Positions 1-9,724 of a stretch of 64,000 nt of DNA are shown in pieces. Below the pieces are notes generated by a model. That model was not told the DNA's origin. It worked only from the letters and a program-made list of their open reading frames with translations, and did not search any database. The DNA comes from Virgibacillus indicus (GTDB taxonomy: Bacteria > Bacillota > Bacilli > Bacillales > Amphibacillaceae): contig NZ_NPMS01000001.1 in NCBI RefSeq assembly GCF_002266285.1, positions 186,001 through 250,000 on the forward strand. Direction: 5' to 3'. The stretch's first letter is position 1. The number at the start of each line of letters is the position of its first letter. The position numbers and the translations under genes are program-made.

Positions 1-22
1 AATGATTATGGGGAAATTAATT

Positions 23-55
23 GGAGGCTGACAACTAGTCGGTCTCCTGTTATTT
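23..55 (+). terminator. Rho-independent terminator of an upstream gene
   Basis: A 10-bp stem (23-32 with 38-47, two G-U pairs, 5-nt loop) is followed by a T-rich stretch. It probably ends a gene lying upstream of the window; in related genomes that gene is accA, which is inference. Confidence 0.55.
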
Positions 56-98
56 TGCATGCTATCCCCCGGGTTATAAAGCAGGAATTACTTTATGG

Positions 99-1158
<1,060 letters not shown>

Positions 1159-1188
1159 AAACAGCGTTAATTTGAAGGAGGAAGCAAA

Positions 1189-2949
1189 ATGAGAAACACA
1201 AAAATCGTTTGTACAATTGGTCCTGCTTCTGAGTCGATCGAAACACTGGAGAAATTGATTGAATCAGGAATGAGTGTGGCCCGTTTAAATTTTTCCCATG
1301 GAGATTTTGATGAACATGGAAATCGTATAAATAATATAAGAAAAGCAGCAGAGAACTCAGGGAAAACAGTTGCAATTCTTTTAGATACAAAAGGACCTGA
1401 AATCAGAACAGGCAATTTTGAAGGTGGACAGGCTGAACTCGTACAAGGAAACACTGTATCTATTTCCATGGATGATGTACAGGGTACAGCGGAAAGGTTT
1501 TCAGTGACCTATGGTGGTTTAATTAATGACGTCCATGTAGGATCTAAAATTCTATTGGATGATGGACTGATAGAACTTGAGGTTATTGAAATTAATGAAC
1601 ATAGTAATGAACTGAAAACGAAAGCATTGAATTCAGGAACCATAAAAAATAAAAAAGGTGTTAATGTTCCGAATGTTTCTGTGAACCTGCCAGGCATTAC
1701 AGAGAAGGATGCAGCAGATATCAGATTTGGAATTGAGCAAGGGATTGACTTCATTGCTGCATCTTTTGTCCGCCGTCCGTCAGATATTTTGGAAATAAGA
1801 GAGTTACTGGAAAATACAAGTGGCGAAGATATAAAAATCATTCCTAAGATCGAAAACCAGGAAGGCGTAGATAATATTGACAGTATTCTAGAGGTCAGTG
1901 ACGGGTTAATGGTTGCCCGTGGTGACCTGGGTGTTGAAATTCCGGCAGAGGATGTTCCGCTTGTTCAGAAAATGCTGATCAAAAAATGCAATACCGCTGG
2001 AAAACCTGTCATTACAGCAACACAAATGCTTGATTCAATGCAAAGAAATCCTCGTCCTACAAGGGCAGAAGCATCCGATGTTGCGAATGCGATTTTCGAT
2101 GGTACTGATGCAATCATGCTTTCAGGTGAGACGGCTGCAGGCATTTACCCGGTTGAATCTGTACAGACAATGAGCAATATCGCATTAAAGGCAGAATCCG
2201 CATTGGATCATAAATCAATTTTGTCACAGCGTTCGAAATCAGTGGATATGACAATAACAGATGGCATCAGTCAATCTGTAACTCATACTGCTATGAATTT
2301 GGATGTTAGTGCAATACTGACACCGACTGAAAGTGGACATACAGCAAGAATGATTTCAAAATACAGACCAAAGGCACCTATTGTTGCTGTAACTTACTCT
2401 GAAAAAGTAAATCGTCAGCTTTCCCTTGTTTGGGGTGTACATCCTATTTCCGGAAAAAGAGCGGATTCTACAGATGAAATGATGGAAATTGCTATTGAAC
2501 GCGGTCTGCAGACAAATCTTTTTGAACGGGGAAACAAAGTAATTATTACTGCGGGTGTTCCGATTGGCGAAAGTGGAACAACTAATCTGATGAAGGTTCA
2601 TGTTATTGGAGATGTTATTGCTAAAGGACAGGGAATCGGTCGCCGCAGTGCATATGGCAGGGCCGTTGTTGCTAAAAATGCCAATGAGGCTATTGAACGT
2701 TTGAATGATGAAGATATACTTGTAACATATGGAACTGACAGGGACATGATGCCTGCGATTGAAAAGGCTGGCGGAATAGTTACAGAAGAAGGTGGATTGA
2801 CTTCACACGCTGCTGTTGTCGGTTTAAGTCTGGGTATTCCGGTAATTGTTGGGGTAAAAGACGTATTTGACTTAATTGAAGATGGCCAGGATATTACAAT
2901 TGATGGAACCAAAGGGGATATTTATAAAGGTCATACAAGTGTACTATAG
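1189..2949 (+). CDS. pyk: Pyruvate kinase with C-terminal PEP-utilising domain
   Basis: Converts phosphoenolpyruvate and ADP to pyruvate and ATP. The 586-residue protein is about 110 residues longer than enteric pyruvate kinases because it carries the extra C-terminal mobile domain typical of Bacillus and Geobacillus enzymes. That domain contains TSHAAVVG at 538-545, the phosphohistidine motif of PEP-utilising enzymes. The N-terminal part has the barrel landmarks (STIGPASE-like start, KGPEIRTG, the [10 protein letters not shown] stretch, and ATQMLDSM). AGGAGG precedes the ATG by a good distance. A strong terminator follows, so the pfkA-pyk unit ends here. Confidence 0.97.
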   Translation: MRNTKIVCTIGPASESIETLEKLIESGMSVARLNFSHGDFDEHGNRINNIRKAAENSGKTVAILLDTKGPEIRTGNFEGGQAELVQGNTVSISMDDVQGTAERFSVTYGGLINDVHVGSKILLDDGLIELEVIEINEHSNELKTKALNSGTIKNKKGVNVPNVSVNLPGITEKDAADIRFGIEQGIDFIAASFVRRPSDILEIRELLENTSGEDIKIIPKIENQEGVDNIDSILEVSDGLMVARGDLGVEIPAEDVPLVQKMLIKKCNTAGKPVITATQMLDSMQRNPRPTRAEASDVANAIFDGTDAIMLSGETAAGIYPVESVQTMSNIALKAESALDHKSILSQRSKSVDMTITDGISQSVTHTAMNLDVSAILTPTESGHTARMISKYRPKAPIVAVTYSEKVNRQLSLVWGVHPISGKRADSTDEMMEIAIERGLQTNLFERGNKVIITAGVPIGESGTTNLMKVHVIGDVIAKGQGIGRRSAYGRAVVAKNANEAIERLNDEDILVTYGTDRDMMPAIEKAGGIVTEEGGLTSHAAVVGLSLGIPVIVGVKDVFDLIEDGQDITIDGTKGDIYKGHTSVL

Positions 2950-2967
2950 TCACTTGTATTAATTCAG

Positions 2968-2999
2968 AAGAAGGGGTAAAGCATATCCCTTCTTTTTTC
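2968..2999 (+). terminator. Rho-independent terminator after pyk
   Basis: An 8-bp stem (2968-2975 with 2987-2994, 11-nt loop) runs into a T tract, 18 bp past the pyk stop codon. Confidence 0.85.
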
Positions 3000-3024
3000 T
3001 CTGACAGGAAAGGATGAAGCTGAA

Positions 3025-3414
3025 GTGAGATGGCTGCTCTTAATATTATTAGTATTATCTGCATCGGAAATTGGAGTGTTCATCTGGGTTGGCGGTATGA
3101 TTGGACCGTGGTGGGTTGTGCTGATCATTATTTTAACAGGTATAATTGGTATTATGCTTGCAAAACAGCAGGGAGTCGAAACCTGGGACAAAGCAAGGAT
3201 TTCCATCCAAAACGGTCATGCACCTACAGAATATATTATTGATGGTGTATGTATATTTATCGGTGCGGTCTTTCTATTCACACCTGGATTTATAACAGAT
3301 ACAGCAGGGTTTCTTTTGGTCCTGCCAATTACTAGAAAACCTTTCAAATCAAGTATATTAAAACTGGTAAAACGAATGATGGAAAGAAATACAATTACCT
3401 TTCGCAGATGGTAA
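3025..3414 (+). CDS. fxsA: FxsA family inner membrane protein
   Basis: A 129-residue membrane protein of the FxsA family, named for an E. coli protein whose overproduction relieves phage T7 exclusion; its normal role is not known. There is an N-terminal hydrophobic helix (residues 3-22), a second at about 27-46 with the conserved short loop after it, and a third at about 78-100 containing FLFTPGFITD, the family signature. The start is GTG, preceded by AAAGGA at 10-nt spacing. It sits directly after pyk as in related Bacillaceae and converges on ytvI with only 4 bp between the two coding ends. Confidence 0.85.
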   Translation: MRWLLLILLVLSASEIGVFIWVGGMIGPWWVVLIIILTGIIGIMLAKQQGVETWDKARISIQNGHAPTEYIIDGVCIFIGAVFLFTPGFITDTAGFLLVLPITRKPFKSSILKLVKRMMERNTITFRRW

Positions 3415-3418
3415 TATT

Positions 3419-4534
3419 TCATCCTCTGATAAATTGCCAAAGCTGTGTTAGAATTCCTGCCTGGTGCAGCGCAGTGAATAAAATTAATAAAAGCGGTGCA
3501 ATAATAAGCCCTGGTACACCCCAAAATTGAACCCCTGCAAATAGTGACAGCAGAGCTGCCAGCGGGTTTAACCCAATATGTGATGAAAGTATTTTAGGTT
3601 CAAGTATCTGACGTAAAATAACTATTAACATATACAAGACAATTAAACTGATTGTCATGGAGTAATTTGCGGTTATAAATAGATAGATAATCCACGGAAT
3701 AAAAATAACTCCTGTTCCAATATATGGCAGCAAGTCTACAGCTGCTGCAATGATAGCAATGGTCAAAGCGTGTTCAATTTTGAAAATAAGCAGGCCGATA
3801 TATACAATGCATGTCGTTATGGAAAGAAGTAAGAACTGTGCTTTTATAAATCCGCTTACTGCCTTCTTCAGCTGTTCTAAAGCACGCTTTATCGATGGAG
3901 AGACCGAAGCGGGTATCCCTTTTATTACAGATTTACTGAGTGCCTGCCAGTCATTTGTGATAAAAAAAGCTGCCAGTACAATAAAGATTACAACTGCAAC
4001 TGAATTTGGCAAAGAGGATAAAATAGCAGGTATTGCTGATAATAAACGATGAAGAAGATCTACGGCTAAAATAGAAATGTTATCAAGTATTTCTTGTATA
4101 TTATCGGTAATGGCTGATTGCTGAGCGGGGTCCAGTGAATGAAAAAAATCAACGGTTTTATGATATAATGGCACTAGTTTTGAGTTAAAAAATTCTTCAA
4201 CTGCACCTGTCAGTATCTGAACCTGTTTTGGCAGGATTTCTGCCAGATATGCTGTTCCCTGAATAAGTTCAGCCATAATAAACACAATTATCCCCATAAT
4301 GAATCCGAATAATGCCAAAATAACAGCTGCCGATGCGACCGGCCTTGGAAATTTAAGTTTAATTTCAAAGAAACTCACTATTGGATTGATTAGAAAAGAA
4401 AGCAATATGGCAAATAAAACGGGAAAAAGAAAATCAGAGGTATATATGGCAAAGAAATAGATACCCAGCACAGCTACTATTACTGCAAGAAACCGTATAA
4501 CCTGAAATAAAAATGGCTTGTACATAAAAAACAA
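3419..4534 (-). CDS. ytvI: YtvI, sporulation-associated AI-2E family membrane protein
   Basis: A polytopic membrane protein of 371 residues in the AI-2E transporter (PerM/YtvI) family. Paired hydrophobic segments lie near residues 10-50 and 63-90, a hydrophilic central region at about 95-150 carries the amphipathic part, and five or more further segments run to the C-terminus (for example 205-250 and 265-365). The LLPYIGTGVIFIPW stretch near residue 267 is characteristic. In B. subtilis the homologue between pyk and citZ is called YtvI and is expressed during sporulation; the transported substrate is unknown. It is transcribed against its neighbours. Confidence 0.85.
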   Translation of the reverse strand: MFFMYKPFLFQVIRFLAVIVAVLGIYFFAIYTSDFLFPVLFAILLSFLINPIVSFFEIKLKFPRPVASAAVILALFGFIMGIIVFIMAELIQGTAYLAEILPKQVQILTGAVEEFFNSKLVPLYHKTVDFFHSLDPAQQSAITDNIQEILDNISILAVDLLHRLLSAIPAILSSLPNSVAVVIFIVLAAFFITNDWQALSKSVIKGIPASVSPSIKRALEQLKKAVSGFIKAQFLLLSITTCIVYIGLLIFKIEHALTIAIIAAAVDLLPYIGTGVIFIPWIIYLFITANYSMTISLIVLYMLIVILRQILEPKILSSHIGLNPLAALLSLFAGVQFWGVPGLIIAPLLLILFTALHQAGILTQLWQFIRG

Positions 4535-4708
4535 CCTCTTTTGCTTTTATTACTTTACATATGATAAAAGAACGAAAAATAGACATAGCAACATTTTTTG
4601 ATCAGGTCTCTTTCCATAAATTTTATTGCTTTTAATCATTGCAGTATAAAATTAAATAAGGTGCCATTCAGGGCATAAATACGCATTTTGATAACTTTAT
4701 TTCGGAAA

Positions 4709-4795
4709 TTAAACGGTTTCAATTCACATTATATGAAATATACTTTATAATTGAGCGTGGGGATGACAATGTTACATAATAAATATTGTCTTATA
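4709..4795 (+). promoter_or_regulatory. citZ promoter with possible CcpA and CcpC sites
   Basis: TTGAGC (4751-4756) and CATAAT (4775-4780), 18 bp apart, form a plausible sigma-A promoter. An ATAA-N8-TTAT dyad (4779-4794) overlaps the -10; it resembles the ATAA-N7-TTAT half-sites of the citrate-responsive repressor CcpC but is one base longer. A degenerate catabolite-response-like sequence is at 4709-4721. The operator calls are inference. Confidence 0.4.
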
Positions 4796-4832
4796 TATTA
4801 TTACTTATTATAGAAAAAGGAGAGGGTTTGTT

Positions 4833-5948
4833 ATGACAGCAACGAAAGGGCTTGAAGGAGTTGTAGCTACTCAATCATCAATAAGTTCAATTATTGATGA
4901 CCAGCTGACGTATGTTGGTTACAAAATCGATGATTTGGCTAAAAATTCAAGTTTTGAGGAAGTAGTTTATTTATTATGGAATCTAAAACTGCCAAACAAA
5001 TCGGAATTAGATGAATTTAAAGCTGAACTAGCGGAAAATATGGAGCTTCCTGATGCAATAATTGATCATTTGCGCTCCTATGACCTGTCAACCGTTCATC
5101 CAATGGCAGCATTGCGTACAGCTGTATCATTGCTTGGTCTGTATGACGAAGAATCCGATGTAATGGAACAGGATGCCAATAAACGCAAGGCGATTCGTCT
5201 GCAGGCAAAAATATCATCAATTGTTACAAGTTTTGCCAGGATCCGTCAGGGAAAAGATCCGGTTAAACCAAAAAAAGGCTTAAGCTATGCTGAAAACTTT
5301 TTATATATGTTAAATGGTGAAGAACCAAAGGATATTGAAGTGGAAGCAATAAATAAAGCCTTGGTACTGCATGCAGACCATGAGCTGAATGCATCTACAT
5401 TTACAGCAAGAGTGTGTGTGGCGACATTATCGGATATTTATTCTGGTGTAACTGCTGCAATTGGTGCATTAAAAGGCCCACTTCATGGCGGAGCGAATGA
5501 ACGTGTAATGAAAATGCTCACGGAAATTAGCGAAGAAGAAAATGCTATTCCATATATTAAAAAGAAATTTGAAAACAAAGAAAAAATTATGGGCATGGGA
5601 CATCGCGTTTACAAAAATGGAGATCCGCGTGCAAAATTCCTGAGAGAAATGTCCAAACAATTAACAGAGTTAACTGGACAAGCTAAATGGTATAATATGT
5701 CAGTGAAGATTGAAGAGTACATTAAGGAGCATAAAGGTCTTCCAGCTAATGTCGACTTTTACTCCGCTTCTGTATACCACAGTCTTGGTATTGATCATGA
5801 TTTATTTACACCAATTTTCGCAGTTAGCCGTGTATCCGGCTGGCTTGCACATATTCTGGAGCAATATGACAACAACCGTTTAATTCGCCCGCGTGCTGAA
5901 TATATCGGTCCTAAATCACCAGAATACGTTTCAATTGAAAATCGCTAA
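4833..5948 (+). CDS. citZ: Citrate synthase
   Basis: Condenses acetyl-CoA with oxaloacetate to give citrate, the entry step of the TCA cycle. At 371 residues it is the short Gram-positive type rather than the longer NADH-regulated enteric form. Catalytic landmarks are visible: HADHELNAST near residue 188, HGGANERVM near 217, GMGHRVYKNGDPRA near 257 with the active histidine, and the C-terminal Arg in RPRAEYIGP. AAAGGAGAGGG precedes the ATG. It heads the citZ-icd-mdh cluster, in which icd and mdh follow in the same direction. Confidence 0.97.
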   Translation: MTATKGLEGVVATQSSISSIIDDQLTYVGYKIDDLAKNSSFEEVVYLLWNLKLPNKSELDEFKAELAENMELPDAIIDHLRSYDLSTVHPMAALRTAVSLLGLYDEESDVMEQDANKRKAIRLQAKISSIVTSFARIRQGKDPVKPKKGLSYAENFLYMLNGEEPKDIEVEAINKALVLHADHELNASTFTARVCVATLSDIYSGVTAAIGALKGPLHGGANERVMKMLTEISEEENAIPYIKKKFENKEKIMGMGHRVYKNGDPRAKFLREMSKQLTELTGQAKWYNMSVKIEEYIKEHKGLPANVDFYSASVYHSLGIDHDLFTPIFAVSRVSGWLAHILEQYDNNRLIRPRAEYIGPKSPEYVSIENR

Positions 5949-5961
5949 TTAGCAGAAGACT

Positions 5962-5989
5962 TTCGGCATCTGGCTACCAGACTGCCGAA
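5962..5989 (+). terminator. Hairpin between citZ and icd without a T tract
   Basis: A 12-bp stem with a single bulge and a 3-nt loop (5962-5973 with 5977-5989) lies 14 bp past citZ. No T run follows. It may be a partial terminator or an mRNA processing or stability element that sets citZ versus icd levels. Confidence 0.5.
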
Positions 5990-6056
5990 TATTCTCATGC
6001 AGATTAAAAATATGTTAAACTAAAATATGAAGTTATGTACACTAGGAGGCTTATTT

Positions 6057-7328
6057 ATGGCACAGGGAGAAAAAATTATTGTAGAAAATGGAAAAATGAA
6101 TGTTCCAGATAATCCAATCGTACCATTTATTGAGGGAGATGGAACTGGTCCAGATATTTGGTCCGCTGCACGTAAAGTAATCGAAGCAGCAGTAGAAAAA
6201 GCTTATAATGGCACTAAAAAAATTGAGTGGACAGAAGTATATGCCGGCCAAAAAGCATTTGACAAAACCGGTGAATGGCTTCCACAAGAAACATTGGACA
6301 TGATTAACAAATACAAGATTGCAATCAAAGGTCCTTTAACAACACCAATCGGTGGCGGAATCCGTTCATTGAACGTTGCATTGCGTCAAGAGCTGGATTT
6401 ATTCACATGCCTGCGTCCGGTACGCTATTTTGAAGGTGTTCCATCACCCGTTAAACGTCCTGAAGATGTAGATATGGTTATTTTCCGTGAAAACACTGAG
6501 GATATTTATGCAGGAATCGAATGGCAAAAAGGTTCTGCAGAAGTTAAGAAAGTAATTGATTTCCTTAAAAATGAAATGGATGTTAACAATATCCGCTTCC
6601 CGGAAACATCTGGAATCGGTGTTAAACCAGTTTCAGAAGAAGGAACAAAGCGCCTGGTTCGTTCAAGTATTGATTATGCACTTAACGAAGGACGCAAGAG
6701 TGTTACTTTAGTACATAAAGGTAACATCATGAAATTTACAGAAGGTGCTTTTAAAGCGTGGGGCTATGAAGTAGCTGAAGAAGAATATGGTGATAAAGTA
6801 TTTACATGGGCTGAATATGACCGCATTGTGGAAAAAGACGGAAAAGATGCTGCAAATAAAGCACAGGATGAAGCTCTAGCTTCAGGGAAAATCCTTGTTA
6901 AAGATGCAATTGCAGATATTTTCCTTCAGCAAATTCTGACTCGTCCAAAAGAGTTTGATGTCGTTGCAACAATGAACCTGAATGGTGATTATATTTCGGA
7001 TGCATTGGCAGCACAGGTTGGAGGAATCGGAATTGCTCCAGGAGCCAACATTAACTACAATACCGGCCATGCAATTTTTGAAGCAACACATGGTACTGCA
7101 CCAAAATATGCAGGACTTGATAAAGTAAATCCATCATCTGTTATTCTGTCAGCAGTACTGATGCTTGAACATCTTGAGTGGAGAGAAGCAGCTGATCTGA
7201 TTACACAATCAATGGATAAAACAATTGCCTCTAAAGTAGTAACTTATGATTTTGCTCGCCTGATGGACGGGGCAACAGAAGTTAAATGTTCTGAATTCGG
7301 TAATGAATTAATTAAGAACATGGATTAA
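6057..7328 (+). CDS. icd: NADP-dependent isocitrate dehydrogenase
   Basis: Oxidatively decarboxylates isocitrate to 2-oxoglutarate with NADP. The start at 6057 is chosen because AGGAGG (6044-6049) lies 7 nt upstream and gives 423 residues, the same length as the B. subtilis enzyme; an in-frame ATG at 6027 would add ten unlikely residues and has no such site. The substrate-binding motif [13 protein letters not shown], whose serine is phosphorylated in E. coli, is present near residue 104, along with the metal-binding region around LNGDYISD near 315 and the NADP-binding loop HGTAPKYAG. It lies second in the citZ-icd-mdh cluster. Confidence 0.96.
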   Translation: MAQGEKIIVENGKMNVPDNPIVPFIEGDGTGPDIWSAARKVIEAAVEKAYNGTKKIEWTEVYAGQKAFDKTGEWLPQETLDMINKYKIAIKGPLTTPIGGGIRSLNVALRQELDLFTCLRPVRYFEGVPSPVKRPEDVDMVIFRENTEDIYAGIEWQKGSAEVKKVIDFLKNEMDVNNIRFPETSGIGVKPVSEEGTKRLVRSSIDYALNEGRKSVTLVHKGNIMKFTEGAFKAWGYEVAEEEYGDKVFTWAEYDRIVEKDGKDAANKAQDEALASGKILVKDAIADIFLQQILTRPKEFDVVATMNLNGDYISDALAAQVGGIGIAPGANINYNTGHAIFEATHGTAPKYAGLDKVNPSSVILSAVLMLEHLEWREAADLITQSMDKTIASKVVTYDFARLMDGATEVKCSEFGNELIKNMD

Positions 7329-7349
7329 TATCAGCGGGGGGATATTCAA

Positions 7350-8288
7350 ATGGTCATGAGAAGAAATAAGATCTCAGTAATTGGTTCAGGTTTTACCGGG
7401 GCTACTACAGCCCTAATGCTTGCACAAAAAGAGCTTGGGGATATCGTTTTAGTTGATATTCCAAGCATGGAAGATCCTACTAAAGGAAAAGCACTTGACA
7501 TGGCTGAAGCCGGCCCTGTTCAAGGATTTGATGCAAAAATTAAAGGTACTGCAAATTACGAGGATACAAAAGACTCTGATCTTGTGATTATTACTGCAGG
7601 GATTGCCCGTAAACCAGGTATGAGCCGGGACGATCTAGTAAATACAAATGCTAAAATAATGAAGACAGTGGCTAAAGATGTTGTTAAATATTCTCCAGAA
7701 ACAACAATCATTGTATTATCCAATCCGGTTGACGCAATGACATACACTGCTTTTAAAGAATCAGGCCTGCCAAAAGAACGAGTGATTGGACAATCCGGAG
7801 TTTTGGATACAGCACGTTTCCGCACATTTGTTGCTGAAGAACTTAATCTTTCTGTAAAAGATATTACAGGTTTTGTTCTGGGTGGACATGGAGACGATAT
7901 GGTTCCATTAATTCGCTACTCCTATGCAGGCGGTATCCCCCTTGAAAAATTAATTTCTAAAGATCGCCTGGATGAAATTGTTCAGCGTACACGTACAGGC
8001 GGTGGTGAAATTGTTGGTCTTTTAGGGAATGGAAGTGCCTATTATGCACCTGCTGCCTCATTAACCGTAATGGCAGAAGCAATCCTGAAAGATCAGCGCC
8101 GTGTCCTGCCATCAATTGCATACTTGGAAGGTGAATACGGTTATTCCGATATTTACCTTGGTGTACCAACTGTTATTGGTGGAAAAGGTATTGAGAAAAT
8201 TATTGAACTTGACTTAACAAAAGAGGAAAAAGCAGCATTGGATAAATCTGCTTATTCCGTTAAAAGCGTTCTGAAAGTATTAAAATAA
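7350..8288 (+). CDS. mdh: Malate dehydrogenase (LDH-like type)
   Basis: Interconverts malate and oxaloacetate with NAD. The 312 residues match the LDH-like MDH of Bacillus. The Rossmann motif [11 protein letters not shown] is near residue 11, with Asp36 (VLVDIP) selecting NAD. The substrate arginines lie in [11 protein letters not shown], the NPVDAMTY segment is near 123, and the catalytic His is in [10 protein letters not shown] near 180. A G-rich ribosome binding site (7336-7341) is 8 nt before the ATG. Only 21 bp separate it from icd, and a strong terminator follows, so it closes the cluster. Confidence 0.96.
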   Translation: MVMRRNKISVIGSGFTGATTALMLAQKELGDIVLVDIPSMEDPTKGKALDMAEAGPVQGFDAKIKGTANYEDTKDSDLVIITAGIARKPGMSRDDLVNTNAKIMKTVAKDVVKYSPETTIIVLSNPVDAMTYTAFKESGLPKERVIGQSGVLDTARFRTFVAEELNLSVKDITGFVLGGHGDDMVPLIRYSYAGGIPLEKLISKDRLDEIVQRTRTGGGEIVGLLGNGSAYYAPAASLTVMAEAILKDQRRVLPSIAYLEGEYGYSDIYLGVPTVIGGKGIEKIIELDLTKEEKAALDKSAYSVKSVLKVLK

Positions 8289-8296
8289 AAACTAAC

Positions 8297-8342
8297 AAAG
8301 AAGCTTCTTTTCACAGTTAAAGTGAATAGAAGCTTCTTTAAT
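8297..8342 (+). terminator. Terminator of the citZ-icd-mdh cluster
   Basis: A long hairpin pairs 8297-8308 with 8328-8339 and continues inward through TTCAC/GTGAA. A short T run follows. Confidence 0.8.
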
Positions 8343-8366
8343 AATGTGGAAGATTCCAATTATCTT

Positions 8367-8390
8367 TGATATAATAGTAAACGCTTACAT
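8367..8390 (+). promoter_or_regulatory. Promoter with overlapping cre-like site upstream of the MaoC-like gene
   Basis: An extended -10 (TG-A-TATAAT, 8367-8375) is followed at once by 8376-8390. Read on the minus strand, 8376-8390 matches the CcpA catabolite response element consensus at 13 of 15 positions (ATGTAAGCGTTTACT). A cre at the transcription start normally gives repression by CcpA in the presence of glucose. The site was found by eye. Confidence 0.5.
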
Positions 8391-8407
8391 AATTGGGGGT
8401 GTCATTG

Positions 8408-8884
8408 ATGATAGGGAAAAAAAGAAAGCTCGGAAAAGAAATTGGTGATATACGGATTGGTGATTCCTATACTGCGGTAAAAATTATTGAAGATAAGGAT
8501 CTCCTATTATATTTAGGACTGACAAATGATGCAAATCCGCTTTATATTCAACATGATTATGCGTCACAGACACCATATAAAAAGCCGATTGTCCCATCGG
8601 TTATGCTTTATGGAATGGTCTCACAGGTTGTATCTATGCATCTTCCGGGACCAGGCAGTCATATTACCAAGCATGAAATGTCATTTCCAAAAGCAGTATA
8701 TCATCAGTCTGAGCTCAAAATTACTCTAGAAGTTATCGCTGTAGATGAAAAAAACCATCAGGCAGCATTATCTGTTATTGCTTATGATTCAGATGGAGAT
8801 GAGGTCGTTTTTGGAAAGCTTTATGTATGTCCAGCATATAAACCAAATTCACTTACCGCTACATCGCTGGAAAACTTTTTCTAG
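8408..8884 (+). CDS. MaoC-like hotdog-fold dehydratase/hydratase
   Basis: A protein of about 158 residues in the MaoC/(R)-specific enoyl-CoA hydratase superfamily. The visible core is DLLLYLGLTNDANPLYIQHDYA near residues 33-54, the position of the Asp/His pair in hydratases; here the His-equivalent appears as QHDY, so catalysis is plausible but not certain. The substrate is unknown and is probably an acyl-CoA thioester. The start is uncertain: the ATG at 8408 and a TTG at 8405 are both placed well after GGGGGTG (8395-8401). It stands alone between mdh and phoP, with its own promoter and a cre-like site. Confidence 0.75.
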   Translation: MIGKKRKLGKEIGDIRIGDSYTAVKIIEDKDLLLYLGLTNDANPLYIQHDYASQTPYKKPIVPSVMLYGMVSQVVSMHLPGPGSHITKHEMSFPKAVYHQSELKITLEVIAVDEKNHQAALSVIAYDSDGDEVVFGKLYVCPAYKPNSLTATSLENFF

Positions 8885-8915
8885 CTGTATAATGCGATCC
8901 ATGCCAAAAGCCTTT

Positions 8916-8941
8916 GGTTTGTAAAGTTTTATTTACAAATC
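8916..8941 (+). repeat. Inverted repeat between the MaoC-like gene and phoP
   Basis: A 10-bp stem (8916-8925 with 8932-8941, one G-T pair) surrounds a 6-nt loop. It has no long T tract, so it could be a weak terminator or part of the phoP control region. Confidence 0.45.
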
Positions 8942-8950
8942 AATATAATG

Positions 8951-8979
8951 TTCACATTACTTCCTTTTCATTGTAAGAT
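8951..8979 (+). promoter_or_regulatory. Probable phoPR promoter
   Basis: TTCACA (8951-8956) and TAAGAT (8974-8979) are 17 bp apart. The -35 also resembles a PhoP half-site (TTNACA), which would fit autoregulation, but 11-bp spaced repeats are not obvious. Confidence 0.45.
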
Positions 8980-9031
8980 AATAGTTAGGTTAAACTATTG
9001 TTTTAATGGGAAATGAGGCTGAGACATCTTG

Positions 9032-9724
9032 ATGAATCAAAAAATTCTAATTGTTGATGATGAAGTATCGATTGTGAAACTATTACAATTTAATATTGAA
9101 AAAGCTGGCTTCTTGACGGATACTGCATATGATGGGCTGGAAGCGATAAAAAAAGCTGAGAATAATGATTATGATCTCATTATTCTCGATTTGATGCTTC
9201 CAGGCATGGATGGTATCGAAGTTTGCAAGTATTTAAGAAACAATAAAATAGATACACCCATTTTAATGCTGACAGCTAAGGATGATGAATTTGATAAGGT
9301 GCTTGGACTGGAGCTTGGTGCTGATGATTATTTAACAAAGCCATTTAGTCCAAAAGAGGTAATCGCTCGTGTAAAAGCAATACTGAGGAGAGCTAATAAG
9401 GCAGCAGAGACGGATTATAAGAGCATTCAAATCGGTGATTTAATTATTTATCCCGAAAGATACGAGGCTGAGATGAATGGAAATGTGATCACATTTACCA
9501 GAAAAGAATTTGAACTCCTGTATTATCTTGCAAAAAATAAGGGAAAGGTCATTTCACGGGATCAACTTCTGAGCGGTGTCTGGGACTATGATTTTGTTGG
9601 TGATACAAGAATAGTGGATGTCCATGTCAGTCATCTCAGAGAAAAAATTGAACCTGAATCAAAAAGTCCTTTTTATATTAAGACAGTTCGGGGGCTTGGT
9701 TATAAAATGGAGGACATTATGTGA
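9032..9724 (+). CDS. phoP: PhoP response regulator of the phosphate starvation response
   Basis: An OmpR-family response regulator of 230 residues. The receiver domain (1-120) shows the acidic pair DD at 9-10, the phosphoacceptor Asp53 (LIILDLMLP) and the conserved Lys in LTKPFSP near 102. The C-terminal winged-helix domain (about 130-230) ends with the recognition helix segment RIVDVHVSHLREKI and the RGLGYK wing. The sequence is very close in layout to B. subtilis PhoP, which controls phosphatase and wall teichoic/teichuronic acid genes. A TTG at 9029 is an alternative start. The stop codon overlaps the start of phoR. Confidence 0.93.
   Translation: MNQKILIVDDEVSIVKLLQFNIEKAGFLTDTAYDGLEAIKKAENNDYDLIILDLMLPGMDGIEVCKYLRNNKIDTPILMLTAKDDEFDKVLGLELGADDYLTKPFSPKEVIARVKAILRRANKAAETDYKSIQIGDLIIYPERYEAEMNGNVITFTRKEFELLYYLAKNKGKVISRDQLLSGVWDYDFVGDTRIVDVHVSHLREKIEPESKSPFYIKTVRGLGYKMEDIM

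Noticed and set aside
1167..1469. Antisense ORF of 100 codons over the pyk start
   Set aside because: It overlaps the pyk ribosome binding site and N-terminus; no independent signal supports it.
4779..4794. Firm CcpC site at citZ
   Set aside because: The dyad has 8 rather than 7 central bases, so it is mentioned only as a weak possibility within the promoter entry.
6027..6056. Ten-residue upstream extension of icd
   Set aside because: The ribosome binding site lies inside the extension, and the shorter protein has the standard length of 423 residues.
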